From positions 3,038,001 through 3,102,000 of the forward strand of contig NZ_CP046654.1 of the NCBI RefSeq assembly GCF_009759685.1: a DNA stretch of 64,000 nucleotides, read 5' to 3'. This DNA comes from Acinetobacter baumannii (GTDB taxonomy: Bacteria > Pseudomonadota > Gammaproteobacteria > Pseudomonadales > Moraxellaceae). The position numbers and the translations under genes are program-made. Below the pieces are notes generated by a model. That model was not told where the DNA came from, did no database searches, and saw nothing but the letters and a program-made list of their open reading frames with translations. Numbering within the stretch: the first letter of the stretch is position 1; the number at the start of each line of letters is the position of its first letter. Positions 53,520 to 63,079 of this stretch are shown piece after piece.

Positions 53520-53657
53520 TTTTATATCGATTTTATTGCTGAGTTAATAATGAAAAGATAATTCTATAATTTAGATTAAAACATCAGATTAATTTGTTTT
53601 TGTATGGTGTGAATAATTATTATTTTGTTCCTGTGATTAAAATACAGGAATTATTAA

Positions 53658-55124
53658 GTGAGCACACAAGAACTCGATCATAACCATCGTTATGAAATTA
53701 AATCTCCCGATGATGTTTCACAATTAATTTCCAAATTTGCAGGGAAGGGTAAATCGAATAAAGTTATTTGGTTGGCACTGATTGGCGTATTTATTGATGC
53801 CTATGATCTAACAACGCTCTCTTTCGGTATTGAACAAGTTATCTCAGAATTTTCTTTAAGCCCTGTGATGACTGGTGTGGTGGCTTCAGCAATTGTCTGC
53901 GGAACCATTGTGGGTAACCTGATTGGTGGTTGGCTGACAGATAAAATTGGCCGTTATCGGGTCTTCATGACTGACATGGTGCTGTTTGTCATTGCGGCAA
54001 TTGTCGCAGGCTTTGCACCAAATGTTTGGGTTTTGATTTTAGCCAGATTTATTATGGGAATTAGTGTTGGTATTGATTTGCCTGTGGCAATGTCATACTT
54101 ATCTGAGTTTTCCAAATTTAACGGTAGTAGCAATAAGGCAGCGCGTTTAGCCGCATGGTGCCCAATGTGGTATGCCGCTTCTTCGGTGTGTTTTGGCCTA
54201 GTTCTGGCGCTTTATTTTCTTTTACCCCCTGAGCATAGCAACTGGTTATGGAGAGCATCTTTAATTTTTGGAGCAGTGCCAGCGTTACTCATTATTTTTA
54301 TTCGCGGTAAATATTTAACTGAGTCACCAATCTGGCTTGCAAACCAAGGCGATTTAAAAGGCGCAGCTAAAGTTCTACAAGAATCCTATGCAATTCATGC
54401 AGTTGCTACAGTTGAAAAAGTAGAAAGAACTGCTGAAAAGAAAAAGCGCGAGGGGTTTGCGGTTTTATTTAATAAAACCTATTTGCCAAGAACTATTGTG
54501 GCAATTGTGATTCACATTTCGGTGGCATTTCAGTACACGACCATTGCCTTCTTTTTACCTTCTATTTTAACGCGATTCTTTCATACAGATGTCTTGACGA
54601 CCATTACCACCACACTTGGGCTTAATTTATTGTTTGCATTTACAGGCGGGCTGTTAGGCGTATTTGTTGCTAGTAGATTTAAATCTCGTCATGTATTGCT
54701 TACAGGCTTTTTACTCCAGTTTATTGCCCTGATTGCTTTGGCATTCATTGGTGAACCCGGTAATAGCTTTTTACTCTATACCGCAATTGGCATGCTCGGT
54801 TTGTGGCTTTTTGCTGAAGGTTTTGGGCCAGGTGCACAAATGATGGTTTATCCAACTATGGCTTATCCAGCTTCGATTCGTGGCGTAGGTGTTGGCTTTA
54901 ACCGTGCAGTAACGGGCGTTGCTCAAGCAATTGCTTTGTTTGTTTTACCGATCTGGATGGCGGGATATAAAACTGATGTTTACCTGATTATTTCTATCTT
55001 TGCATTTATTCCTTTAATTGTAATTGGACTGCTGATTAAGTTTGAGCCTACCGCCCAAGATGTCGATGTTATCGATGAAGATAAAGTAGAACTTCCTCTC
55101 AATAATTCACCAGTAATCGATTAG
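53658..55124 (+). CDS. MFS transporter, sugar-porter-like/metabolite:H+ symporter
   Basis: A 488-residue major facilitator protein with 12 hydrophobic segments. Motifs: FIDAYDLTTLSFGI in helix 1 (the D-x-Y-D-L signature of aromatic acid/metabolite symporters), GGWLTDKIGRYRVF between helices 2 and 3, and SPIWLANQGDLKGA after helix 6. The start is GTG 53658 with AGGAA upstream. Probably imports an organosulfur compound or another acid; inferred from neighbours only. Confidence 0.85.
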   Translation: MSTQELDHNHRYEIKSPDDVSQLISKFAGKGKSNKVIWLALIGVFIDAYDLTTLSFGIEQVISEFSLSPVMTGVVASAIVCGTIVGNLIGGWLTDKIGRYRVFMTDMVLFVIAAIVAGFAPNVWVLILARFIMGISVGIDLPVAMSYLSEFSKFNGSSNKAARLAAWCPMWYAASSVCFGLVLALYFLLPPEHSNWLWRASLIFGAVPALLIIFIRGKYLTESPIWLANQGDLKGAAKVLQESYAIHAVATVEKVERTAEKKKREGFAVLFNKTYLPRTIVAIVIHISVAFQYTTIAFFLPSILTRFFHTDVLTTITTTLGLNLLFAFTGGLLGVFVASRFKSRHVLLTGFLLQFIALIALAFIGEPGNSFLLYTAIGMLGLWLFAEGFGPGAQMMVYPTMAYPASIRGVGVGFNRAVTGVAQAIALFVLPIWMAGYKTDVYLIISIFAFIPLIVIGLLIKFEPTAQDVDVIDEDKVELPLNNSPVID

Positions 55125-55151
55125 AGTAAAAATAAATATCTAAATAAAAAC

Positions 55152-55175
55152 AAAGGCCAACATCTGTTGGCCTTT
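55152..55175. terminator. Bidirectional terminator between MFS and porin genes
   Basis: Perfect 10-bp stem AAAGGCCAAC/GTTGGCCTTT with a 4-base loop, T-rich on both outer sides, between two convergent stops. Confidence 0.92.
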
Positions 55176-55185
55176 ATTTTAAGAA

Positions 55186-56370
55186 TTAGAAGTAATAAGC
55201 AAAAATTACAAATGCTTTTTTATTCCATTTATCATTGCTTCCACCAGCCGCAAGGCCTTCGCTATCGCCTAAATATGGATCATGTTTACCCATCAGCAAC
55301 TCGGCTTGTACTGTCAATTTTTGATAGTTAAAGGCAATGCCGGGAATAAAACGGGTGGAGTCTTTAAAGCCATCTTGCTCTTTTCGATAAGAACTATAGT
55401 TCAAGTACGGACGAACAGAGGTAATTGGGCCAAACTGCTGAGGAAATAAATAGCTCAGTTCGGCTGAATAAATCTGACCTTTTGTTGCCGAGTTAAATGA
55501 ATAATCGAAACCGCCCAAGGTCAGATGATCTTTATATTGGGTGTCGGCATTATCAATGTCTTGATAACCAGCCAAAAGCTGTAAATTCCATTGGTTGTAA
55601 TTGGTATTGCTAAAAACCGAATAAACTTGGCGATCGCCATCTTGCCCTGAACGCTTATTTTCAATGGTGGAATACCATGCGGAGGCGCCAAGTTGAGTAG
55701 AGAAATTTTCTTGGCCTAAGATATTCTTAAAGGTATGAGCTCCGCGAACAACAATTGAGTTCTTTTCTTTGGTATTAGTGCCTTGCGGTACAGAGTCATC
55801 TGCATTGACAGGGTTGATACTAAAACGACTCGAGTCTTTGCTTTTACCTCTATAGGTGCCACCATCTGTAGGATAAAAGGCGAGTTGTGCTTCATTGATT
55901 CCATCATTGAAATCATATTTTACCCCAAGGTTGTGTACATCTTCCCAACCAGCACTATTGGCAATGCCTAAATAATAAGTATTTCCCCAAAAGCGGCCCA
56001 AGCCAAAAGGAACTGGGTTTAAGCCAGCAATAATTTTACTGTTGTCATTAATTTTATAACCTAACCACGCATTGGTAAGCCAATTGGCATCTCCTAAATG
56101 CCCGTAATATTCATAAACCCGATAATCTAGGCGGCCAATCCATTTCGGGGAGTTGTAATCTAGCCATAAGACCGCGTCATTAAAAGAAAATTTACTGGTA
56201 GTGGGATCAGAGTCAAAATCATAAATATATTTAGCCCGAACAGTACCACTTACTTTAAGTTCACCTTCTTCAACATTGCCAAAGGTAAGCGCTGCATGAC
56301 TTGAGAGGCTGAATGTAAGCAAAGACGTTGTAATTAATGTTTTTGTCAAAATTTGAGAATGCTTAAACAA
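55186..56370 (-). CDS. Outer-membrane beta-barrel porin
   Basis: A 394-residue outer-membrane protein. A Sec signal peptide (SQILTKTLITTSLLTFSLSSHA, cleavage after Ala26) precedes alternating amphipathic strands rich in Tyr and Gly (GRLDYRVYEYYGHLG, SAELSYLFPQQFG). The last residue is Phe in FAYYF, as required for barrel insertion. The preferred start is TTG 56370, with GAGGAG 10 bases upstream; the frame opens at 56442, but that would give an odd leader. Located between an MFS transporter and tauABCD, it may admit sulfonates (inference). Confidence 0.82.
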   Translation of the reverse strand: MFKHSQILTKTLITTSLLTFSLSSHAALTFGNVEEGELKVSGTVRAKYIYDFDSDPTTSKFSFNDAVLWLDYNSPKWIGRLDYRVYEYYGHLGDANWLTNAWLGYKINDNSKIIAGLNPVPFGLGRFWGNTYYLGIANSAGWEDVHNLGVKYDFNDGINEAQLAFYPTDGGTYRGKSKDSSRFSINPVNADDSVPQGTNTKEKNSIVVRGAHTFKNILGQENFSTQLGASAWYSTIENKRSGQDGDRQVYSVFSNTNYNQWNLQLLAGYQDIDNADTQYKDHLTLGGFDYSFNSATKGQIYSAELSYLFPQQFGPITSVRPYLNYSSYRKEQDGFKDSTRFIPGIAFNYQKLTVQAELLMGKHDPYLGDSEGLAAGGSNDKWNKKAFVIFAYYF

Positions 56371-56831
56371 AAGAATTTTTCTCCTCTTAAAAAATAAAAA
56401 GTAAATTTGCGTCATGTATAAACCAGAAAAAGATTTGTCCAAATCTCAATATTTGCAGAAGTTTTAAGATAAAAAGATAATAAAAATCTGAGCGTTATAA
56501 AAAATCTCGAAAATTAATTAGATGCAAAACTCTGGGTATAGAGACAAAAATAAAAATGATGAAATATGAGTAGGATAAAATAATTAAAAGGGGGATGTCA
56601 GGGACTTCTGATCATATGATTTGGGAATATCGTTTTTAATTATTGATATATAAGTAATTTAATTTTACCACTAATCTGTAAGTTTACTTGAAATTTGCTT
56701 TTTACCAAAAGATAAAAACTTATGAAGAAAAGTTATTTATAAAAACCAGATAAGCAACTCATATTTTTTTATTTTTCATTATAAGGCCAGCTGCATACCA
56801 TGAGCTTATATTATTGAAAGATCATGAAATT
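56371..56831. other. Divergent region between porin and tauA, no gene seen
   Basis: About 460 AT-rich bases. ATCATATGAT (56611-56620) is a perfect 10-base palindrome. A sulfur-starvation activator such as CysB/Cbl would be expected here, but I can point to no specific site. No sigma-54 type -24/-12 element seen. Confidence 0.4.
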
Positions 56832-57854
56832 ATGAGCACGAAGACCAAACCGTTGATTATCACGGCAATTGTTATAGTCGCAATTATTGCATTTATCGTA
56901 TGGCAAAATAAAAAAGACAATAATACAAGTGCTTCAGTTCGTGACAACAAACCTGTTGTGATTGCTTATCAAACTGGGGTTGACCCAAGCAAAGTTGCAC
57001 AGGCGAATGGAGACTATGAAAAACATAGTCAACGTACTATTCAATGGAAAAAATTTGATGCGGGTTCAGATGTTGTCAATGCACTTGCTTCAGGTGATGT
57101 GGTACTTGGTAATATTGGTTCAAGCCCACTTGCTGCCGCGGCAAGCCGTAATTTACCGATTGAAGTATTCTTAATTACTTCAAAACTTGGTGCATCTGAA
57201 GCACTCGTGGTGAGTAATAAATCAGGCATTAAAACTCCTCAAGATTTAATTGGCAAAACCATTGCTGTACCGTTTGTTTCGACAACCCATTACAGCCTTT
57301 TGTCTGCACTTAAACATTGGAACATTCCAGAAGACAAAGTAAAAATTATTAACTTGCGTCCACCTGAAATTTCAGCTGCTTGGGAACGTGGTGATATTGA
57401 TGCTGCCTATGTGTGGGAACCTGTTTTAAGTAAAGCCAAAGCATCTGGTACGGTTTTAACTGACTCAAAACAAGTCGGTGAATGGGGTGCTCCAACTTAT
57501 GACTTATGGGTTGTACGTAAAGACTTTGCAGAGAAAAATCCTGACTTTTTGAAAGCTTTTGTCCAAACCACACTTGAGCAACTCGAAAAATATAACCAAG
57601 ACCCAGCCGCTTACGTTAAAGATGCCGATAACGTGCAAAAAATTGCGCAGCTCACAGGTTCTGATGCAAAAGATATCCCGCTTTTATTAAGTGGAAATAT
57701 TTACCTTGACCACGCTCAGCAAAAACAAACATTAGATGGTGAATTTGCGCAAAATATTTTTGATACAGCGAAATTCTTAAAAGGTCAGGGCAAAGTCGAT
57801 CAACTTAAAGCCGATTATAAAGGCAATGTGAATTCTTCATTTTTGCAGCCTTAA
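56832..57854 (+). CDS. tauA: Taurine/sulfonate ABC transporter binding protein
   Basis: A TauA/SsuA-like solute-binding protein (340 residues from ATG 56832; a TTG lies 18 bases before). Motifs: VVIAYQTGVDPSKVAQ, FDAGSDVVNALASGDVVLGNIGSSPLAAA, TIAVPFVSTTHYSLLSAL and AYVWEPVLSKA. The N-terminus is one hydrophobic helix (PLIITAIVIVAIIAFIVW) with neither an AxA cleavage site nor a lipobox Cys, so it may stay tethered to the inner membrane. First gene of tauABCD. Confidence 0.92.
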   Translation: MSTKTKPLIITAIVIVAIIAFIVWQNKKDNNTSASVRDNKPVVIAYQTGVDPSKVAQANGDYEKHSQRTIQWKKFDAGSDVVNALASGDVVLGNIGSSPLAAAASRNLPIEVFLITSKLGASEALVVSNKSGIKTPQDLIGKTIAVPFVSTTHYSLLSALKHWNIPEDKVKIINLRPPEISAAWERGDIDAAYVWEPVLSKAKASGTVLTDSKQVGEWGAPTYDLWVVRKDFAEKNPDFLKAFVQTTLEQLEKYNQDPAAYVKDADNVQKIAQLTGSDAKDIPLLLSGNIYLDHAQQKQTLDGEFAQNIFDTAKFLKGQGKVDQLKADYKGNVNSSFLQP

Positions 57855-57863
57855 GGAGTTGTC

Positions 57864-58658
57864 ATGAGTGTACTTGAAGCCAAACATATTCATCTGACTT
57901 TTCCTAAACAGCAAAAGCCAGTTTTACAAGACATTAACCTAACCATTGAAGAAAGTTCTTTAACCGTGATTTTAGGTGAGTCGGGTTGTGGCAAAACAAC
58001 TTTGCTTAATATCTTGGCAGGGTTTCAAAAGCCGAGTTCTGGTGATGTGCTTGTAAATCATGAAGTCGTAACTGGACCAGATGTAACTCGTGCTGTTGTA
58101 TTTCAAGATCACGCCTTACTTCCTTGGTTGAATGTTGCAGATAATGTTGGCTTCGCTTTGCAGTTAAAAGGTTTAAAGCGTGCAGAGATTGAGAAACAAG
58201 TGAGTGCAATTTTAAAAATTGTGGGTTTAAGTCACGTTGAAAAAGCCAATATCTGGGAACTTTCCGGTGGTATGAAACAACGTGTTGGTATTGCCAGAGC
58301 TTTGATCAGCCACGCGCCGTTTATTTTATTAGATGAACCTTTTGCTGCATTGGATGCTTTTACTCGTGAAAACATGCAGCAGTTAGTGCTCGATTTATGG
58401 ATTCAACAAAATAAAAGCTTCTTTTTGATTACTCATGACATTGAAGAAGCGTTATTGCTCAGCAATCAGTTAGTTCTGATGACGGCGCATCCAGGCAAAA
58501 TTGTAGAAACTCTACACCTCGATTTTGCCCAACGGTACCGTCAGGGCGAGTCTATTCGCTCAATTAAATCGGATTCTCAATTTATTCAGCTCAGAGAACA
58601 GCTATTTGAAAGTTTAAGGGCACAAAAACAAAGCGGTAAGGAGGCGTTACCTACATGA
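57864..58658 (+). CDS. tauB: Taurine ABC transporter ATP-binding protein
   Basis: An ATPase of 264 residues. Walker A GESGCGKTT, Q-loop VFQDHALLPWLNV, signature LSGGMKQR, Walker B FILLDEPFAALD, switch THDIEEA. AAGGAG precedes the ATG. It overlaps tauC by 4 bases. Confidence 0.94.
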   Translation: MSVLEAKHIHLTFPKQQKPVLQDINLTIEESSLTVILGESGCGKTTLLNILAGFQKPSSGDVLVNHEVVTGPDVTRAVVFQDHALLPWLNVADNVGFALQLKGLKRAEIEKQVSAILKIVGLSHVEKANIWELSGGMKQRVGIARALISHAPFILLDEPFAALDAFTRENMQQLVLDLWIQQNKSFFLITHDIEEALLLSNQLVLMTAHPGKIVETLHLDFAQRYRQGESIRSIKSDSQFIQLREQLFESLRAQKQSGKEALPT

Positions 58659-59524
58659 ACACTAAAGATAACGTCTATGAATATGACAAAGCAGAGCTTA
58701 AACCTGAGTTAAATGTGCAAACAGAAAATGCTTCATTTCTATCGTCATTTTTTGAGAAGCATCGTACTTTGGCGGTCAGTATAATCAGTGTGGGAAGTGT
58801 AGTTGCACTCTGGTTCCTCATTACTGCTTTGCATGTTGTACCTGAACTGTTTTTACCGAGTCCACAGGCAGTCTGGCAAAAATTTATATCGGTCAGCCAA
58901 GAAGGCTTTATGAAAGCAACTTTGTGGCAACATTTGGCAGCCAGCATTTCTCGTGTATTTTTAGCTTTGATTGCTGCCGTGGTGATTGGTGTTCCGCTGG
59001 GTTTGTGGATGGGGCTGAACAAATGGGTTCGTGCTGTTCTAGATCCTTTGGTTGAATTATTACGTCCAATTCCACCGTTAGCTTATTTGCCGTTACTTGT
59101 TATTTGGTTCGGTATTGGTGAAACCACAAAAGTACTTTTGATTTTCTTCTCGATTTTGGCGCCTGTCATTATTAGTAGTGCGCATGGTGTGTTAAGCCAT
59201 CAGCTAAATCGTGAACGTGCGGCATTGTCATTAGGAGCAAGCCAGTCACAAGTCTTTTGGTATGTCATTTTACCAACGGCTTTGCCTCATATTATTACCG
59301 GTATTCGTATTGGTCTTGGGGTGGGCTGGTCAACATTAGTTGCAGCTGAGTTGGTTGCAGCGGACCGTGGTATTGGTTTTATAGTGCAATCGGCAGCACA
59401 GTTCTTAATTACCGATACGGTGATTCTGGGCATTATTGTGATTGCGATTGTCGCAGTTAGTTTTGAGCTGTTTTTACGTTGGTTACAAAAACAGTTTTCT
59501 CCTTGGTATGGTCAGCAGTTGTAG
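58655..59524 (+). CDS. tauC: Taurine ABC transporter permease
   Basis: A permease of 289 residues with six hydrophobic segments. Motifs: VPELFLPSPQAVWQKF, ELLRPIPPLAYLPLLVIWFGIGE and the ATPase-docking REAALSLGAS-like ERAALSLGASQSQVFWYVILP. ATG shares ATGA with the tauB stop. The cytoplasmic N-terminus is about 30 residues longer than usual. Confidence 0.94.
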   Translation: MNTKDNVYEYDKAELKPELNVQTENASFLSSFFEKHRTLAVSIISVGSVVALWFLITALHVVPELFLPSPQAVWQKFISVSQEGFMKATLWQHLAASISRVFLALIAAVVIGVPLGLWMGLNKWVRAVLDPLVELLRPIPPLAYLPLLVIWFGIGETTKVLLIFFSILAPVIISSAHGVLSHQLNRERAALSLGASQSQVFWYVILPTALPHIITGIRIGLGVGWSTLVAAELVAADRGIGFIVQSAAQFLITDTVILGIIVIAIVAVSFELFLRWLQKQFSPWYGQQL

Positions 59525-59532
59525 TAAAGAAG

Positions 59533-60414
59533 ATGAATACAGTAGTAGCAAACTTAAATATAGAAGTGATCAAGCCTACCATTGGCGCAATTATTCACGA
59601 TATTGATTTGAATGCGTTAAATGAACAGACAACGCAACAAATCCAGCAGGCTTTGCTTGATCATCAGGTCATTTTTTTTCGAAAGCAACAATTAGCACCA
59701 CAAGCACAAGCAGACTTGGCACGTAGTTTTGGCACATTGCATGTGCACCCGATTTATCCTTCAATTGAAGATGTACCTGAGGTGATGGTGCTCGATAGCT
59801 GGAAACAAGATTTGCGTGACAATGAACTTTGGCATACAGATGTGACTTTTAGTAAAACTCCACCTTTAGGTTGTGTGTTGCAAGCTATTAAAATTCCACC
59901 TGTAGGTGGTGACACGTTGTGGTCGAGCAACACAGCAGCTTTTAAAGGACTTCCGCTTGAGTTACAGCGAAAACTACGTGGCTTAACTGCAACCCACGAT
60001 ATTCGTAAGTCTTTTCCGCTTGAGCGTTTTGCCCATAACGAAGAAGAACGTGAAAAGCTTTTGCAAACCTTTAAGCGTAACCCACCAGTGGTTCACCCAG
60101 TGGTGCGTACTCATCCGGTTACAGGTGAGCCTTTGTTGTTCGTAAGTGAGGGTTTTACCACACACATTAATGAGTTACCCGAACAAGAAAGTGAGCAATT
60201 ACTTAATTTCTTGTTTGAACATGCGACCCAAGAGCAATTTCATTTACGCTGGAAATGGCAAGACGGTGACGTCGCGATTTGGGATAACCGTTGCACACAA
60301 CATAAAGCATTATTTGATTACGGAGATGCTCATCGCATCATGCACCGCGCAACTATTAATGGCGATGTGCCATTTTATAAAGAAGAACAACAACCAGAGT
60401 TAGCAGAGGCTTAA
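59533..60414 (+). CDS. tauD: Taurine dioxygenase
   Basis: A 2-oxoglutarate/Fe(II) dioxygenase (293 residues) that releases sulfite from taurine or a related sulfonate. Iron ligands are the HxD pair in LWHTDVTF and the distal His in CTQHKALFDYG; the 2-oxoglutarate Arg is in HRIMHRATI. ATG 59533 gives the normal family N-terminus (IEVIKPTIGAIIHDIDL). It follows tauC by 8 bases. Confidence 0.93.
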   Translation: MNTVVANLNIEVIKPTIGAIIHDIDLNALNEQTTQQIQQALLDHQVIFFRKQQLAPQAQADLARSFGTLHVHPIYPSIEDVPEVMVLDSWKQDLRDNELWHTDVTFSKTPPLGCVLQAIKIPPVGGDTLWSSNTAAFKGLPLELQRKLRGLTATHDIRKSFPLERFAHNEEEREKLLQTFKRNPPVVHPVVRTHPVTGEPLLFVSEGFTTHINELPEQESEQLLNFLFEHATQEQFHLRWKWQDGDVAIWDNRCTQHKALFDYGDAHRIMHRATINGDVPFYKEEQQPELAEA

Positions 60415-60433
60415 TTCCTTTAATTATTCTTTA

Positions 60434-60471
60434 TTTCAATTCCAACTCTGAGTTTTGAGCTGGAATTGAAA
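60434..60471. terminator. Long hairpin between tauD and the racemase gene
   Basis: TTTCAATTCCA-CTC (60434-60448) pairs with GAG-TGGAATTGAAA (60457-60471), one mismatch in 15. It lies between convergent stops; T tails are weak on either side. Confidence 0.7.
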
Positions 60472-60481
60472 TATTAACTCT

Positions 60482-61216
60482 TTAGCGTACTCCAAAACCT
60501 GACAATATGCCTGTGTAGTTCTTTACAGGAGGTGAGGCCCAATCACCAACTTTGCTTGTTTTTAAATTTAACTGAACTAACATTTCAGCTTGTTTAACTG
60601 CTGCTGCAACGCCGTCAATAACAATCACTTCCAATTCGTTTTGTAGTTTTAGGCATAAATCACTCATACCTGCACAGCCTAAAACAATTGCATCGCTTTT
60701 ATCTTCTGCGAGTGCTTTTTTGCACTCATCTCGTATTGTTCGATAAGCATCTGAGTCAGGAAGCTCCAACTCTTCAACTGCAATGTCACAAGCTCGAACA
60801 TTTTTGCAAAATGGCGTAGCCCCGTAGCGATGAGCCAGATGCCAACTCATATTCACTGTGCGTTGTAAGGTCGTGACCACACTAAAACCAGTACTGACAT
60901 AACTTGCAGTTCGCATAGCTGCTTCGGCAATCCCAATCACAGGTGCTGACGTCATTTCACGGGCGGCATAAAGCGCAGGATCACCAAAACAGGCAATAAC
61001 ATAAGCATCTACATCTAGAAGTTCACCTTGGCGAATTTCCTCTAGCACACCTACGGCACTTAGGGCTTCATCATAATAACTTTCAATTGTTGCAGGGCCC
61101 ATTTGAGGACTCACAGCAATAATTTGAGTATCAGAATTTGCGACTATCTTTGCTGATGCAGCAATTTTGTCAGTCATGCCTTGGGTGGTATTAGGATTAA
61201 TAATTTTAATTTTCAT
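60482..61216 (-). CDS. Asp/Glu/hydantoin racemase family protein
   Basis: A 244-residue racemase of the hydantoin/allantoin group. Its two catalytic cysteines are present: Cys76 (VIACFGDPAL) and Cys181 (VLGCAGM). The N-terminal INPNTTQGMT is the family signature. It is translationally coupled (ATGA) to the upstream NCS1 permease and would racemise the imported hydantoin or allantoin. No hydantoinase or allantoinase gene is seen in the window. Confidence 0.9.
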   Translation of the reverse strand: MKIKIINPNTTQGMTDKIAASAKIVANSDTQIIAVSPQMGPATIESYYDEALSAVGVLEEIRQGELLDVDAYVIACFGDPALYAAREMTSAPVIGIAEAAMRTASYVSTGFSVVTTLQRTVNMSWHLAHRYGATPFCKNVRACDIAVEELELPDSDAYRTIRDECKKALAEDKSDAIVLGCAGMSDLCLKLQNELEVIVIDGVAAAVKQAEMLVQLNLKTSKVGDWASPPVKNYTGILSGFGVR

Positions 61217-62682
61217 TGTATTTTTACCTTAATCATTGCCGATTTAGCATGGGCAAGCGGTTGGTTAAGAAATCGGTAAATGACAAAACCGAATCCCATC
61301 CCAATAAACCATGTGAAATTAGCCAGCCCAGACAGTTGTGGTAAAAGTACGCAGAGAATAGGAATTAATGAAGCTGGAATTAACGCATAAAAGGCAGAGT
61401 GGTTATAACCATTTTTGTACCAATACGAGCCTTGAGTATCTAAAGTATATAAATCATCTACCACGATTTTTTGTTTTTTAACAAGATAAAAATCTGCTAG
61501 CAATACACCAAAAAGTGGACCGATAAATGCACCTAAAATATCAATGGTGTAATGGATCACTTGAGGGTTATTGAACAAATTCCATGGGGTAATGAAAATT
61601 GAACCTACTGCTGCAATCATTCCACCCATACGCCAGCTAATTTTGCTTGGTGAAACATTAGAAAAATCAAAGGCAGGTGAAACAAAGTTAGCAACAATAT
61701 TAATTCCGATAGTGGCAATCATTAAGGTCAAACTACCTAAAATGACTACAAATGTGTTATCCAGTTTTCCAACCATCTCGACAGGGTCTGTAATGAGCTT
61801 GCCGTACACTGGAAGTGTTGCTGCAATACACACCACAGTAAGTAAAGAAAAGCCTAAGAAGTTAATTGGTAAGCCAAGAAAGTTGCCCATTTTAATCGCG
61901 TTAAAGCTTTTGCCATAACGAGAGAAGTCGCCAAAATTCAGCATCGGTCCTGAAAAATATGAGACAACAAGCGCAATAGCACCAATCATGACTGGTACAA
62001 CTGCAAAACCGTCGTATTGAACCCCACTTAAATTTAAATCAATATTCTGCCAGCCAGCTTTCCAGATGAGCCAGACTGCCATGGCAAACATTACAACGTA
62101 GACAGCCGGACCTGCCCAGTCAATAAACTTACGAATGCTGTCCATACCAGACCAAAAAACAATCGCTTGTAGTAACCAAAGCAGCATGAAGCCAACCCAT
62201 CCTAAATAGGAAAGCCCAAGAAAGCCGTAAGTTGAAACATCAGCATAGGCTGACCAGTCTGGAAAGAACTTTAAAATGACCAATAAAAAGGCACTGGAGG
62301 CCAAATATGTTTGAATGCCATACCATGCGACAGCAATAAGACCACGGATAACGGCAGGAATATTTGCACCAAGCACACCGAAAGTGGCACGACAAATCAC
62401 AGGATAGGGCGTGCCTGTTTGTTGGCTAGACTTGGCAATTAGATTTGTAAAAAACTGAACTATGGCAATGCCGATGAGTAAAGATAGAAGTACCTGCCAG
62501 CTATTGAGCCCGAGTGCAAAAAGGCTTCCAGCCATGACATAACCGCCGACGCTATGAACATCCGACATCCAGAAGGCAAAAATATTATAAGCGCCCCAAG
62601 TTTGCTTTTTTAAAGGAGCTAAGTCTTGATTTGTTAGTTTTGCATCATAAGAAGGTTTAATTATCGCTTCGGTATTATTCAT
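61213..62682 (-). CDS. NCS1-family hydantoin/allantoin permease
   Basis: A 489-residue permease with 12 hydrophobic segments. Motifs: LAPLKKQTWGAYNIFAFWMSDVHSVGGY (the NCS1-HYU/PucI-type opening), GTPYPVICRATFGVLGANIPAVIRGLIAVAWYGIQTYLAS and the GPMLNFGDFSRYGKS sodium-site region. ATG 62682 is preferred; a GTG at 62691 is in frame. First gene of the operon, with two GntR-type operators 80-110 bases upstream. Confidence 0.92.
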   Translation of the reverse strand: MNNTEAIIKPSYDAKLTNQDLAPLKKQTWGAYNIFAFWMSDVHSVGGYVMAGSLFALGLNSWQVLLSLLIGIAIVQFFTNLIAKSSQQTGTPYPVICRATFGVLGANIPAVIRGLIAVAWYGIQTYLASSAFLLVILKFFPDWSAYADVSTYGFLGLSYLGWVGFMLLWLLQAIVFWSGMDSIRKFIDWAGPAVYVVMFAMAVWLIWKAGWQNIDLNLSGVQYDGFAVVPVMIGAIALVVSYFSGPMLNFGDFSRYGKSFNAIKMGNFLGLPINFLGFSLLTVVCIAATLPVYGKLITDPVEMVGKLDNTFVVILGSLTLMIATIGINIVANFVSPAFDFSNVSPSKISWRMGGMIAAVGSIFITPWNLFNNPQVIHYTIDILGAFIGPLFGVLLADFYLVKKQKIVVDDLYTLDTQGSYWYKNGYNHSAFYALIPASLIPILCVLLPQLSGLANFTWFIGMGFGFVIYRFLNQPLAHAKSAMIKVKIQ

Positions 62683-62760
62683 CTTGAACACTCACTTCCC
62701 TATGTTGGGCGGGCACGTTCTTCAGCAGCTTGAAATACTGACTAAAAGAATGAAGTTAAA

Positions 62761-62795
62761 ATTGTGCACAATGTTATATTTAGATTGTGCACAAT
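62761..62795. promoter_or_regulatory. Two identical palindromic operators for the GntR regulator
   Basis: ATTGTGCACAAT occurs twice, at 62761-62772 and 62784-62795, each a perfect 12-base palindrome, centres 23 bases apart. They lie between the permease operon and the divergent GntR gene, and TTGTGCACAA fits the palindromic type of site bound by FCD-domain GntR proteins. Confidence 0.8.
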
Positions 62796-63079
62796 TTATT
62801 GAGCAAAAGTTATGCCAAACTTGAGATGGAGTATTGATGAGTGATTTCGCTTGATACAATTTGGGAATATAAAGAGAGAGATTTATAAACTGAGACGTGC
62901 CTAATTTTTATAAAAAGCAAATAAATTTAGGTATATAAGTGGGTATTTATAAATTTAATATTGAATTGTTCAGCTCAGCATAGATAGTGTGAAAATGAGA
63001 GAAATATTTCCAAACGCTTAAGTTAAACTTACACTATTCAAAATAGATGAAGTTCTAAAAAGAGGAGACATTAATAAAA
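62796..63079. other. Leader region of the GntR gene, no gene seen
   Basis: AT-rich sequence from the operators to the GntR start. No coding frame and no further repeat of the palindrome. GAGGAG at 63062-63067 may serve as ribosome site. Confidence 0.45.

Noticed and set aside
56611..56620. Palindrome ATCATATGAT upstream of tauA as an operator
   Set aside because: A 10-base AT-rich palindrome is expected by chance in this composition, and no second copy supports it.
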